Source of the DNA: JBFFZF01 sp050732695
Lineage (GTDB): Bacteria; Gemmatimonadota; Gemmatimonadetes; Longimicrobiales; RSA9
Reading direction: 5' to 3'
Assembly (NCBI GenBank): GCA_050732695.1
Contig: JBOHRL010000065.1
Span: forward strand, 1 to 64,000
DNA length: 64,000 nt
How positions within the stretch are numbered: position 1 is the stretch's first letter; every line of letters starts with the position of its first letter. A program made the translations under genes and the position numbers. The notes beneath the pieces are model-generated. The model saw nothing but the letters and a program-made list of their open reading frames with translations. It was not told where the DNA came from and searched no databases. This document shows, in pieces, positions 43,943 to 53,121 of this stretch.

Positions 43943-44784
43943 GGCGAGTCGATCGGCGAAGCAGTGGGTGGGACCGTAGCAACGGCCGCGACCAGCGGCC
44001 AGCAGACCAGAACGCCGCCCGTCGCGCCGACTTCGGCGCGCAGCCTGCCCTCGAGCGTCTCGACGTCCTCCGCATCGAAGCCCTCGATGCGGTGGGCCGC
44101 GGCCATCGGCAGCATGCTTCGAACGCTTTCGGCGAGATACTGGTAGACGAGACTTCCGGGTCCGCCTTCGACGCGCGCTTCCATGCGGAGGCTCGGGTCT
44201 GGAAGGCCGGCGCGTTCGAATGTCTGGTGCAATCGGAGACCGGCTTCGATGTCGGCGCCGGCTGCCGCGACGACCCGGCATTTCCACCGCACGATCGCAT
44301 CGTACAACGGCGAGTGCGGGAAGGAATGCGCACCGTTCAGCAGCGCGGCCATCACGGATTCGAGGATCACAACCTTGCCGCCGCGGCGAATCGAACGGGC
44401 GGCGCTTGCGAGCGTGAACGCAGGGTCCGGCTGATGCATGAGGACGAAGCGGCCGACCATGACATCCCATGCGCCCGGCTCACCTGCGGATTCGATTTCG
44501 CCGGCGCTGAACGTCACGTTCGAAATGCCTCGTTCCGCCGTTCTTTTTCGTGCAGCCGCTACGGCATCCGCATCACGGTCGACGCCGTGGACCGATCCGG
44601 AAGGACCCACCAGTTTGGCGGCCAGCCGACTGACTTCACCGGAGCCGCAACCGATGTCGAGGACGCGCTCGCCCGGCGCGATCCCGCACTCGACGAGGGC
44701 GCGTTTCGTGATATCGCGATAGATGATGCCCTGGAGATCGAGTCGATCGAGTTCGCGCGCGCTGTGGCCAAGTACGTAACTCAT
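43909..44784 (-). CDS. Class I SAM-dependent methyltransferase
   Basis: 291 residues with a Rossmann-like methyltransferase fold. Motif I is RVLDIGCGSGEVSRLA, motif II HGVDRDADAV, and FVLMHQPDPAF is the post-motif segment of the UbiE/methyltransferase-11 type. RRGGKVVILESV is motif III. Residues past ~255 (GGVLVCWPLVAAVATVPP) drift into a proline/serine/threonine-rich tail (ASPIDSPTIPTGPSTVP) encoded by the repeated DNA, so the tail may be a recent addition. Substrate unknown. The divergent NADH dehydrogenase gene starts 200 bp away. Confidence 0.82.
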   Translation of the reverse strand: MSYVLGHSARELDRLDLQGIIYRDITKRALVECGIAPGERVLDIGCGSGEVSRLAAKLVGPSGSVHGVDRDADAVAAARKRTAERGISNVTFSAGEIESAGEPGAWDVMVGRFVLMHQPDPAFTLASAARSIRRGGKVVILESVMAALLNGAHSFPHSPLYDAIVRWKCRVVAAAGADIEAGLRLHQTFERAGLPDPSLRMEARVEGGPGSLVYQYLAESVRSMLPMAAAHRIEGFDAEDVETLEGRLRAEVGATGGVLVCWPLVAAVATVPPTASPIDSPTIPTGPSTVP

Positions 44785-44984
44785 GATGACGACAGCTCGA
44801 GCGGCCGTGGCGGCTCACATGATGCGAACACCCGATCCCGCTCGAAATCCATCGACCGTTCCTCTTGGCTTCGAGAACCTGTTTCGTCCCGAACCCGTCG
44901 CCGGTTCATGGCTTCTTCGAGACGTCTGGCTGTATTCGAGAACCCCCGGCTACATTTACGGCCGCCTGTCCTGGAGAGCGAGCC

Positions 44985-46406
44985 ATGACCGAGAATTCGG
45001 CGCGTCCCTTCCGCGGGTCGCCCCGCATCGTGATTCTTGGCGGAGGCGTCGGCGGTCTCGCCGCGGCGCGACACATGCAGCACCTGTTCAGGCGGTCCGA
45101 CGCGGACATCGTTCTCGTCAGCCGGGACAACTTCTTCCTGCTTCCACCGCTGCTGTTCGAGGCCTGTTCCGGCGTTCTCGAGCTTCGCCATTGCGCACAG
45201 CCGATCCGGCCCTGCCTTCGGCGCGTTCGCTTCATGGAGGCGACGGTACTCGATGTCGATGTCGGGGCGCAACTGGTTCATGCGAGGCCGGCGGCGGGTG
45301 CCGCGTTCGAGCTGCCATACGACCATCTGGTTGTCGCCCTCGGGGCCTCGACCGATCTGCGGCTCATTCCCGGTTCCGAACGAGCGCTCACGTTCAAGAC
45401 AGTCGCCGATGCGCTGCACCTGCGGAACCGGATGATCGAGCGATTCGAGCACGCGGATATCGAGCCGGATCCGGAGCGCCGGCGCCGGCTCCTCACCGTC
45501 GTCGTCGTCGGCGGCGGCCTGGTCGGAACCGAGCTGCTCGGCGAACTGACTGCATTTGCGGATGCCGTACTTCGCTATTACCCTCTGGTTCGACGGGAAG
45601 ACGTGCGCTTTCACCTGTTCGAGGCTGGCCCCCGGCTGATGCCGGAATCGACGCTGCGTCTGGGCGCCTACGCTACGCGCGTCCTCGAGAGACGCGGCGT
45701 CCAGCTCCACCTCGCGACGCCGGTCGATGCCATTGAACCGGGTATCGTACGATCGAAGGACGGTGTGATCGAAGCCGATACCGTGCTGCTCGCGGCGGGC
45801 ATCGTTCCAAGTGCCGTAGCCGCCTCCATCGCCGTCGAGCGAGACGGGAAAGGACGTATCGTTACGTTACCGACGCTTCGGAGTGCAAGTCATGCTCAGA
45901 TCTGGGGGATCGGTGATGCCGCGTCGGTGCCAGCCCCCGGTGGTGGACGATACCCCGCCCTCGCCCAGCACGCTACACGGCAGGGCAAGGCGGTCGCACA
46001 CAATGTGCACGCGGCCGTGACCGGCAAGCGCAAACTCGTGCCATTCACGTTCCGCGCTCTGGGCACGATGGCGGCGTTCGGGCACAATCGCGCGGCGGCC
46101 GATCTGCGCGGTCTGCCCCTCAGCGGATTCATCGCGTGGTGGTTGCGACGCACGTACTACCTATTCCAGATCCCACGTTGGGACACGCGCCTCCGCATCG
46201 CCATCGATTGGACCATCTCGTTGTTCTTTCGTCCCGATATCACAAAGGTTCAACTGGCAACGGAACGCGAGCAGGACCGCGCCCTCAACACCAATAGAAC
46301 GGGTCAATTGACAGCGCGACATTCGCGTGGCCACAGCGCTGGCGAATCAGAGCAGAGAGCACCGCAACGATCCGGGGTCCAAAGCAGCAGCGAATCCGAG
46401 CGGTAG
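44985..46406 (+). CDS. ndh: Type II NADH dehydrogenase (NDH-2)
   Basis: 473 residues, a membrane-associated flavoprotein that passes electrons from NADH to quinone without pumping protons. FAD motif GGGVGGLAAARHM at ~16, NADH motif VVVVGGGLVGTELLGEL at ~165, a third FAD box IWGIGDAASVPAPGGGRYPALAQHA in pieces, and a C-terminal amphipathic part (IAWWLRRTYYLFQIPRW) that sits on the membrane. CTGGAGAGCGAGCC supports ATG 44985. The last ~45 residues (REQDRALNTNRTGQLT onwards) are polar and low in conservation. Confidence 0.9.
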   Translation: MTENSARPFRGSPRIVILGGGVGGLAAARHMQHLFRRSDADIVLVSRDNFFLLPPLLFEACSGVLELRHCAQPIRPCLRRVRFMEATVLDVDVGAQLVHARPAAGAAFELPYDHLVVALGASTDLRLIPGSERALTFKTVADALHLRNRMIERFEHADIEPDPERRRRLLTVVVVGGGLVGTELLGELTAFADAVLRYYPLVRREDVRFHLFEAGPRLMPESTLRLGAYATRVLERRGVQLHLATPVDAIEPGIVRSKDGVIEADTVLLAAGIVPSAVAASIAVERDGKGRIVTLPTLRSASHAQIWGIGDAASVPAPGGGRYPALAQHATRQGKAVAHNVHAAVTGKRKLVPFTFRALGTMAAFGHNRAAADLRGLPLSGFIAWWLRRTYYLFQIPRWDTRLRIAIDWTISLFFRPDITKVQLATEREQDRALNTNRTGQLTARHSRGHSAGESEQRAPQRSGVQSSSESER

Positions 46407-46434
46407 AGCGGCGAGGCGCCGTTCGGTGGCGGTC

Positions 46435-46512
46435 GAGATGTCAGCGTAGCGCGAACCGCGAGCAAGCGCGACGCTGCGGAGATGTCAGCGTAGCGCGAAC
46501 GCGAGCAAGCGG
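46435..46512. repeat. 34-bp direct repeat duplicating the 3' end of the PQQ dehydrogenase gene
   Basis: GAGATGTCAGCGTAGCGCGAAC and the following GCGAGCAAGCG occur at 46435-46468 and 46479-46512, offset 44 bp, differing by one inserted C. The right copy contains the gene's last seven codons, its TGA (46485-46487) and a few bases beyond. The left copy is outside the gene, in the 78-bp gap to the convergent ndh gene. Confidence 0.9.
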
Positions 46513-48404
46513 GCGCGGACGTCGGAGCGGACATCGCCGACCCAGAAAGCGATGTACTGGCGGCCACCGTGGAGGTATGTCATGGGCTGGCTGGTGACCT
46601 GTCCGGGGAGCGTCCATGTAGAAACGGTTCGGCCGGTTGCCTTGTCGATGGCCCGCAACATGGGAGCGCCACCCCATCCCTCGCCGGCGAAGAGGAGGGA
46701 GGGTGTGGCGAGGAGGAGAGGTCGGGCATGGCTTCCGGTGGGCGGGATGTCGAGGCCTGCGAGCGTTTCGTGACTGCGGTAGATCTCGGGTGTGTCGCCG
46801 TTGGGGATCAGCCAGCGATGCTCGCCGGTGTTGAGATCGATGGCGGTAATACGGCTGTACGGCGGCTTGATGAGAGGCAAGCCCTGCACATCGGGAGCGC
46901 GCCCTCCGATCATGACGTAGTCGACGTCCGGGCGGGTGGTGTCATGGGCGAGCGCGAGAACTGCGGGCGTCGTCCAGGAGCCGACGAAAAGGGTTCCCGA
47001 CTCGGGGTCGAACGCGGCGTGTTCCCAGTTGGCGCCGCCGAGCGTACCGGGCAGGGAGAGCGTCCCCTGCGTGCCATCGGGGGCATCGCGCAACGAGGCG
47101 GGTGCGAAGAGTGCGCCCAGCCGGTAGGGCCTGACCAGTTCGATTGCCTGCGCGCGCAACGCGGGTGTGAAATCGATGAGGTCATCGATGGTCACGCCCT
47201 GGCGATCGAACGGCAGCGGTCTGGAAGGCATGGGCTGGGTGAGCGCAGCGCGTTCACCGGGCACATCGGACGGCGGAACGGGCGTCTCGGTCATGGGCCA
47301 GACGGGTTCGCCCGTGACGCGGTCGAACACGTACGCGAAGGATTGCTTCGTGATCTGTACGACGGCCTCGATGCGGCGGCCGTTGACATCGATGTCGGCG
47401 AGGATCGGTGTGGCAGGATTATCGTAATCCCAGATGTCGTGGTGGACGATCTGGCGGTGCCAGATGCGCTGGCCGGTGCGGATATCGACGCAGACGAGTG
47501 AGGTCGAGAAGAGGTTATCGCCGAGGCGGTGCCCGCCGTAGTAATCCCCGGTCGCGGCCTCGAGGGGCAGGTAGAGCCAGCCGCGGCGCTGATCGAGCGA
47601 GAGTGGCGCCCACGCGCCGGCGTTCCCGGTGTAGCGCCACGATTCACCTTCCCACGTGTCGATGCCGAACTCACCCTGTTGCGGAATGGTGTGGAATCGC
47701 CACAGCAGTTCGCCCGTGCGTGCATCGAGCGCGAGAACGCGGCCAGGGACGTTCGCGCGCGAGCGGGGCCGGAGCCCGACTTCGAGAGCTGGGCCGACGA
47801 CCACAATGTCTTCGAACACGAGCGGCGGCGAGCTGTTGCCGATGGCTGCGGTTTCGGGATCGAGTTCGACACCGAGCTGGAGCTTGAGATCGACGATGCC
47901 GTTCTGTCCGAAACTCGCGACGGGTGTGCCCGTTGCCGCGTCGAGAGCAACGAGATGGAAGCCTGGCGTCACGACGAAGACGCGTGCATCATCTGCATCG
48001 CTCCACCACGAGACGCCGCGGCCGGAGTTGCGGCGAGGCGCGACGCGTGCACGTGCACCCTCGTCCATGCGCCACACCCATTTCGTAGCACCGGTGCCGG
48101 CATCGGCTGCAACGACGGCGCGATCGGCGCCCGTCGTGAAGTAAAGTACGCCATCGACCATGATCGGCGTGCTCTCGTTCTTGAATTCGCGGCCGGTCGT
48201 AACGCTGTCGGAGCGCCACTCCCATGCGATGGCGAGGCGGTTCACGTTGGTGCTGTCAACCCTGTCGAGCGGGGCATATCGCGTGCCGGCGAGGTCGTAA
48301 TGGTAGTAGCGCCATTCGCCGTTTCGCGATTCGGAAGACTGTGCGAAGGCGTGAGAGTGTGCGGCGGCCGCAAGGAGTGCAGCCAGGGCGATTCCTCGGG
48401 TCAT
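46485..48404 (-). CDS. PQQ-dependent dehydrogenase (quinoprotein, no heme domain)
   Basis: 639 residues. Signal peptide ends HSHAFAQ. Eight-bladed propeller with tryptophan-docking-type repeats: GTGATKWVWRMD, GTPVASFGQNG, DARTGELLWRFHTI, DIRTGQRIWHRQIVHHDIWDYDNPA in pieces, DLNTGEHRWLIPNG, KATGRTVSTWTLPG. DLAGTRYAPLDRVDSTNVNRL is the typical start of membrane-glucose-dehydrogenase-like quinoproteins. There is no CxxCH, so electrons must leave to a separate cytochrome or quinone. Substrate is probably a sugar or alcohol. The frame opens at TTG 48425, but ATG 48404 gives a normal signal. PQQ synthesis genes are not in the window. Confidence 0.88.
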   Translation of the reverse strand: MTRGIALAALLAAAAHSHAFAQSSESRNGEWRYYHYDLAGTRYAPLDRVDSTNVNRLAIAWEWRSDSVTTGREFKNESTPIMVDGVLYFTTGADRAVVAADAGTGATKWVWRMDEGARARVAPRRNSGRGVSWWSDADDARVFVVTPGFHLVALDAATGTPVASFGQNGIVDLKLQLGVELDPETAAIGNSSPPLVFEDIVVVGPALEVGLRPRSRANVPGRVLALDARTGELLWRFHTIPQQGEFGIDTWEGESWRYTGNAGAWAPLSLDQRRGWLYLPLEAATGDYYGGHRLGDNLFSTSLVCVDIRTGQRIWHRQIVHHDIWDYDNPATPILADIDVNGRRIEAVVQITKQSFAYVFDRVTGEPVWPMTETPVPPSDVPGERAALTQPMPSRPLPFDRQGVTIDDLIDFTPALRAQAIELVRPYRLGALFAPASLRDAPDGTQGTLSLPGTLGGANWEHAAFDPESGTLFVGSWTTPAVLALAHDTTRPDVDYVMIGGRAPDVQGLPLIKPPYSRITAIDLNTGEHRWLIPNGDTPEIYRSHETLAGLDIPPTGSHARPLLLATPSLLFAGEGWGGAPMLRAIDKATGRTVSTWTLPGQVTSQPMTYLHGGRQYIAFWVGDVRSDVRARLLAFALR

Positions 48405-48575
48405 GTGCGTGAACGTATTCCGCAAGCTGCCCTCTCGCCAGCTCGTTTCCGGCCTGACGTGGATCGAAGGTGCCGCTTCGACGTTCTGTTCCGTCCGATC
48501 GGAGCGCGATCAGCGGACGTACCCGCGTGGCCCGGAGCGCTGGCAGCAGACTGTCAGGGAAGGGACCCTCTCCCC

Positions 48576-49265
48576 TCAGCGATACGATACGATTGCTCCG
48601 GGATCTTTACGCTTGAGGTCGGGCACTCTGGCGTCGTGGGCCGGGAAGCCGGCCACGACGAGCATGACTGGTCGCTCGTTGATGGGACGATCCAGGACGT
48701 CGTTGAGGAAGCCCATTGGACTGGGCGTATGCGTCAGCGTTGCGAGACCGGCATGGTGCAGGGCGGCGAGCAGGAAGCCGGTAGCAATACCAACGGATTC
48801 CATCACGTAATAATGCGTTTGGCGGGAGCCGTCGGTGCGGTGGCCGTACCGCTCGGCGAACACAGCGATCAGGTAGGGAGCCGTTTCGAGGTAAGGCTTG
48901 TGTGCATCGGTGCCGAGGGGTGCAAGGGCAGCGAGCCAGTCCGCGGGGGCCGTCGTATAGAACTCGACTTCCGCAGCTTCCGCGGCGACGCGAATCGCGT
49001 GCTTCACATCGGGATCGCTGATCACAACGAAATGCCATGGCTGGAGGTTCGCGCCGCTCGGCGCCGTTCCGGCCGCTTCGATACAGGCATCGATCACCGC
49101 CCGCTGTACGGGGCGATCGCTGAAATGCCGTACCGTCCGCCGCCGCTCCATGTCCACCGCGAATGCCTTGCTTCGCTCGAGCATCTCGATTGGCGGGTAT
49201 TCCCGGTACGATCGAAGCGGCACGAAGGCCGGCCGCTCGGCTGCATCCGTCATGACGATGGCCAT
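48576..49265 (-). CDS. Iodotyrosine-deiodinase-like FMN flavoprotein
   Basis: 229 residues of the nitroreductase fold, closest to the iodotyrosine deiodinase (IYD) branch. RRRTVRHFSDRPV and TAPSGANLQPWHFVV bind FMN. The halotyrosine lid residues are present: E99 and Y103 in AEVEFYTTAP and K123 in AHKPYLETAPYL, matching human E157, Y161 and K182 almost in spacing. The end carries VPDLKRKDPGAI, a strong IYD signature. It may reductively dehalogenate halotyrosines, though bacterial homologues vary. It begins 5 bp after the phoD-like gene, so it is co-transcribed with it. Confidence 0.85.
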   Translation of the reverse strand: MAIVMTDAAERPAFVPLRSYREYPPIEMLERSKAFAVDMERRRTVRHFSDRPVQRAVIDACIEAAGTAPSGANLQPWHFVVISDPDVKHAIRVAAEAAEVEFYTTAPADWLAALAPLGTDAHKPYLETAPYLIAVFAERYGHRTDGSRQTHYYVMESVGIATGFLLAALHHAGLATLTHTPSPMGFLNDVLDRPINERPVMLVVAGFPAHDARVPDLKRKDPGAIVSYR

Positions 49266-49270
49266 CCCGG

Positions 49271-50371
49271 TCAACGCGAAATTGCTGGTTTCTCCAGCCT
49301 CACTTCGTTGCGCAATGCACCCGTGACGTCGAACAGGCGGAGTGCGATGTGCGGTTCCTCGCCCGACCAGTCGATTTCGATCTCGCCGAAATTGTTCTCG
49401 CGCACGACTTCGCCGACGCGGTTGCTGTTCGGTTCGACGCTCGGCCATGTCTCCGTTATTCCGCTGGACGTGACGTCCCAGAGCGGATAGAGGCCGGGCA
49501 CATCCTGGCGCGAGATCTCGCCCCAGTGGACGTCACCCGAGATGAACAGCACACCCTCCGCGCCCGTGCTCCGAATGAGTTCGATCATGCGCTGGCGTTC
49601 GTGCGGCACGTTCGTCCACGATTCCCAGCCATTGTACTCGTGCGAGAACTGGATGCTCGAGGCGATGACGCGAAGGTCAGCCGGCACGCGCAGCTGCGCC
49701 TCGAGCCACTGCCATTGTGCCGCACCGAGGATGGTCGAGTCCGAAGACGGGTTCGGCTGGTAATCGTTCTTGTGCGGCGCCACGTCATCGCTCCGTACGA
49801 GGTCGTCGCGGAACGTGCGCGTATCGAGGAGGATGATCTGAAGCCGCTTGCCGTTCAGCTGGAACCGGTGCGCCGTGTAGATGCCTTCGTGACGGCGCCG
49901 ATCCGAGCTGTCGGGCTCACCCCAGAAATCGAGGAAGATCTGCTTCGATTCGGCTTTGAACGGGAAGTGCCGGCCAGTGTCGTTCCAGCCGTAATCATGA
50001 TCATCCCAGGTGGCCAGTACGGTCGTGGCCGCGCGCAATCGCTGGAACTCGGATCTGGCGGCGAGGCGGCCATACTTCGCGCGGATGGTGTCCATCGAGC
50101 GTGAATCGCCGTAGATGTTGTCGCCGAGGTAGATGAACAGATCGGGCCGGCGGGCGACGACCAGGTCGAGGACCGGCTGCGGCTTGTCCTCCTCGGAGCA
50201 GGAGCCGAATGCGATGCGGACCGGCAGGGCCGTCGTGTCGACGCGCACGATGTAGTCGACAGATACGATCTCCTGCGCATGCGCCTCGACTGCCAGTCCG
50301 GCGCCAGTGCCGGCCAGGACCACGGCGATCAGCACGGGCTGCGAAGCGCGGAGACGCGGAGTGACGGACAT
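49271..50371 (-). CDS. PhoD-family alkaline phosphatase/phosphodiesterase
   Basis: 366 residues. A signal peptide (LIAVVLAGTGAGLAVEAHAQ) sends it to the periplasm. Metal-binding boxes of the PhoD metallophosphatase fold are in order: IAFGSCSEEDK, YLGDNIYGDS (D84), TVLATWDDHDYGWND, SSIQFSHEYNGWESW, LFISGDVHWGEIS. PhoD enzymes use Fe and Ca to hydrolyse phosphomono- or diesters, releasing phosphate. It lacks the N-terminal PhoD-N domain of the long class. It starts 36 bp after the HcrA-type gene. Confidence 0.88.
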   Translation of the reverse strand: MSVTPRLRASQPVLIAVVLAGTGAGLAVEAHAQEIVSVDYIVRVDTTALPVRIAFGSCSEEDKPQPVLDLVVARRPDLFIYLGDNIYGDSRSMDTIRAKYGRLAARSEFQRLRAATTVLATWDDHDYGWNDTGRHFPFKAESKQIFLDFWGEPDSSDRRRHEGIYTAHRFQLNGKRLQIILLDTRTFRDDLVRSDDVAPHKNDYQPNPSSDSTILGAAQWQWLEAQLRVPADLRVIASSIQFSHEYNGWESWTNVPHERQRMIELIRSTGAEGVLFISGDVHWGEISRQDVPGLYPLWDVTSSGITETWPSVEPNSNRVGEVVRENNFGEIEIDWSGEEPHIALRLFDVTGALRNEVRLEKPAISR

Positions 50372-50373
50372 GC

Positions 50374-50421
50374 CGATCAGTCCCCTGCGAACCTCGGAGT
50401 CACGCGATCAGTCCGCTGCGA
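50374..50421. repeat. 17-bp direct repeat at the 3' end of the HcrA-type gene
   Basis: CGATCAGTCCCCTGCGA at 50374-50390 and CGATCAGTCCGCTGCGA at 50405-50421 differ at one base, offset 31 bp. The right copy contains the last codons and TGA stop (50408-50410) of the minus-strand molybdoenzyme gene; the left copy is in the gap before the phoD-like gene. Confidence 0.75.
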
Positions 50422-52843
50422 CGTCGGTCCGCCGTTCACGGCGAGTCCGTTCCCAGCGCTCGCCCGGGACTCCTTCACGCAGCGCGTTCCACACCCGTGG
50501 CGGTGAGAAGGGCAGTCGATCCATGCGTACGCCAGTCGCGTCAAAGATCGCATTCGCAATCGCCGGGATGGACGGATGCAACGGGCCCTCACCTGCTTCC
50601 TTGGCGCCGTACGGCCCCTCCGGGTCGATGCTCTCAATGATCAGGGACGCCAGCTCGGGCGTATCCAGCGATGTCGGGATGCGATAGTCCAGGAGTGACG
50701 GCGCATTGTGCAGTCCCGCCTTTCCCTGCGATGCATCCTTGAAGATCTGCTCCTCCATGAGCGCTTCCGCGTAACCCATGTACGCGGAACCCTCCATCTG
50801 CGCTTCGACGAGTACGGGATTCAACGCTCGCCCGCAATCGTGCGCGACCCAGATCTTCTCGACCGTGACCACGCCCGTCTCCGTGTCGACATCCACCTCC
50901 GCGACGTGCGCCGTGAACGAGTAAGCAGGCGAGGCGCCGATGGTGCCGCCGCGGTAGGCGCCGTGCACGTCCTTCGGCGTATTGTAGGAACCGACGGCGG
51001 ACAGCGCGCCGAATCGTACCTCCGCGATGTTGAATGCTTCCGAGATCGGGATGCGCCGGGCATGATCGTGCGTGTCGACGGCCCAGCCGCCGGCGAGCGA
51101 GACGGCAGCCGGCTCGACCTGCCAATGTTCCGCCACCGCCTGCTCGACGCGCTCGCGAATCGCCTGGGCGGCCTTCAGGCAGGCGTTGCCGACCATGAAC
51201 GTCTCGCGCGACGAGTACGCGCCAAGGTCGACCGGGACGAGATCCGTGTCGGCAGACCGAACGCGCACATAATCGATCGGTACACCCAGCTCTTCGGCCG
51301 TGATGTAGGCAACCACGCTATCGCTGCCCTGGCCGATCTCCGATGCACCGGACAGGACCATCACGCGTCCAGACCGCTCGACCATGATCTGCACAGCCGC
51401 CTGCGGCATCTCGTTCGGGTAGATCGGATAGTTCGTACCCGAGATGTAGCACGAACCCGCAATGCCGACACCCTTGCCGTAGGGCATGCGCCGCCACTTG
51501 TCCACCCAGCCGCTCGCGCGCTCCACTGCGTCGAGACATTCGAGGAATCCATTCGATGTGACGCGCAGCTCGTTGATCGTGCGCGTCCGCTCGCCGATGA
51601 AATTGCGGCGCCGCAACGCGATGGGATCCATGTCCAGTGCTTCGGACAGCTTGTCGAGCTGGACCTCGAACGCGAAGCGAGGCTGAACGCTGCCGTGGCC
51701 ACGTTTCGGACCGCACGGCGGCTTGTTGGTATAGACGCGCGTCGAGTCGAACCGGTAGGTCTCGAACGTGTAAGGCGCAGTCAGAAGCTGGCCGCTATAA
51801 TAGGTCGTTACGAGACCGAACGAGGCATAGGCCCCGCCGTCGATGAGGATCCGGCCGTCCACAGCGCGGATCCGCCCATCGCGGCTGGCGCCCAGCCGGT
51901 AGTGCATCTTCATGGGGTGGCGGCCGCGGTGCGAGTAGAAGACCTCCTCGCGCGTGTACAGGATCTTGACCGGCCGGCCAGTCTTCATGGCGAGTTTCGC
52001 GACGCTGAACTCGAGATCGAACGGCTCGGACTTTCCGCCGAAGGCTCCGCCCACAGCCGGCTGAACGACGCGCACGCAGGCCACGTCGAGATCGAGCACA
52101 CGCGCGAGTTCCCGTTGCACGTAGTGCGGAACCTGGGTCGAAGACCACACCGTCAATTTGCCGAGCGGATCGAACCATCCGACCGCGCAGTGTGGTTCGA
52201 TCGGCGCGTGTGTCGAGCCCTCGAAGAAATACTCGCCGTCGATCACGACTTCGCTTGACGCGAGTGCAGCATCGACATCGCCGAACTCGAGCTGCACGAG
52301 CTTCGTGATGTTGCCGTTTCGGCCCGCCTTGCCTGCGTCGTGGATCTGTGGCGCGCCAGGCAGGAGGGCCTGCTCGGGTTCGTGAATGGCAGCCAGGACC
52401 TCATATTCGACGCGAATGTGGTCGAGCGCGCGGTTCGCGGTATCCTCGTCCACGGCAGCCACGGCCGCGACGCCATCGCCGATGAAGCGGACCCGGTCGA
52501 CGCACAGCGCCGTCTCGTCCCGTGTCCACGGAATGATGCAGTAGGGCTCGGGCATGTCGCGACCCGTTACGACTGCGTGCACGCCCGAAAGCGCTTCCGC
52601 CCCGGACGTATCGATCGAAACAATGCGGGCGTGCGCATGGGGTGAGCGCAGGATCTTCGCGTGCAGCATGCCCGGCAGCGCGATGTCATCGGTGTAGACG
52701 GTCGCGCCTGTGACTTTGGCGGCGCCGTCAACCTTGCGCAGGCGCTTGCCAATGACGGCGAACTCGCGTTCGACGATCTCTGCCAGCGCCTCTTCGGTAG
52801 CGGCGGAGCGGGCCTGTCTTTCACGCAGTTCTTCAGGCCTCAT
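50408..52843 (-). CDS. Molybdopterin-binding large subunit, 4-hydroxybenzoyl-CoA-reductase-like (HcrA type)
   Basis: 811 residues of the xanthine-oxidase family. RLRKVDGAAKVTGATVYTDD and LPGMLHAKILRSPHAHARI form the N-terminal hammerhead domain. Molybdenum-cofactor boxes: QPAVGGAFGGKSEP, RGHGSVQPRFAFEVQLD, SGASEIGQGSDSV, and GPYGAKEAGEGPLHPSIP with the catalytic glutamate. With HcrC-type (53122-53601) and HcrB-type (39472-40455) subunits it should make a heterohexameric Mo/FAD/FeS enzyme. The substrate is not fixed by sequence; dehydroxylation of an aromatic CoA ester is the family reference. GGAGAAGGGAACCC supports ATG 52843. Confidence 0.87.
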   Translation of the reverse strand: MRPEELRERQARSAATEEALAEIVEREFAVIGKRLRKVDGAAKVTGATVYTDDIALPGMLHAKILRSPHAHARIVSIDTSGAEALSGVHAVVTGRDMPEPYCIIPWTRDETALCVDRVRFIGDGVAAVAAVDEDTANRALDHIRVEYEVLAAIHEPEQALLPGAPQIHDAGKAGRNGNITKLVQLEFGDVDAALASSEVVIDGEYFFEGSTHAPIEPHCAVGWFDPLGKLTVWSSTQVPHYVQRELARVLDLDVACVRVVQPAVGGAFGGKSEPFDLEFSVAKLAMKTGRPVKILYTREEVFYSHRGRHPMKMHYRLGASRDGRIRAVDGRILIDGGAYASFGLVTTYYSGQLLTAPYTFETYRFDSTRVYTNKPPCGPKRGHGSVQPRFAFEVQLDKLSEALDMDPIALRRRNFIGERTRTINELRVTSNGFLECLDAVERASGWVDKWRRMPYGKGVGIAGSCYISGTNYPIYPNEMPQAAVQIMVERSGRVMVLSGASEIGQGSDSVVAYITAEELGVPIDYVRVRSADTDLVPVDLGAYSSRETFMVGNACLKAAQAIRERVEQAVAEHWQVEPAAVSLAGGWAVDTHDHARRIPISEAFNIAEVRFGALSAVGSYNTPKDVHGAYRGGTIGASPAYSFTAHVAEVDVDTETGVVTVEKIWVAHDCGRALNPVLVEAQMEGSAYMGYAEALMEEQIFKDASQGKAGLHNAPSLLDYRIPTSLDTPELASLIIESIDPEGPYGAKEAGEGPLHPSIPAIANAIFDATGVRMDRLPFSPPRVWNALREGVPGERWERTRRERRTDVAAD

Positions 52844-52939
52844 GGGTTCCCTTCTCCGGATCGCGCCGAGAACCTTCTGCACCGGCGCCGGCGGCAGGCA
52901 CCTGCCGGGCGAGGATACCTGTTCAAGGGTAACCGTCGG

Positions 52940-53010
52940 GCGCCGGCCGAGGCAACGGATGTTGCGCCGGCTGAGGCAACGGACGCTACGCCGGCCGAGG
53001 CAACGATCCT
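52940..53010. repeat. 24-bp tandem repeat in the HcrC-HcrA gap
   Basis: Three units at 52940-52963, 52964-52987 and 52988-53010 (the last 23 bp) share CGCCGGCYGAGGCAACG and differ at a few bases. A 5-6 bp remnant (GCGCCG) follows. An inverted repeat GGTAAC/GTTACC lies nearby at 53063-53088. Together they fill the 278-bp gap between the two molybdoenzyme genes. No coding role is likely. Confidence 0.8.
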
Positions 53011-53121
53011 GCGCCGTCCGGCACCCTTTTGCCCGTGCCCTCGCCAGGCTTCGCGAATGGGAGGTAACGACTCCGGTAAGTGGTTACCGTCACGAAGAGC
53101 CATCGCACAGAACGCGGCTCT

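Noticed and set aside
48576..48600. 3'-end duplication at the deiodinase-like gene, like its neighbours
   Set aside because: Sequence beyond the stop does not repeat the gene end.
47529..49490. Plus-strand frame of 653 codons opposite the PQQ dehydrogenase and the deiodinase-like gene
   Set aside because: Both genes beneath are clear families; no domain in the plus frame.
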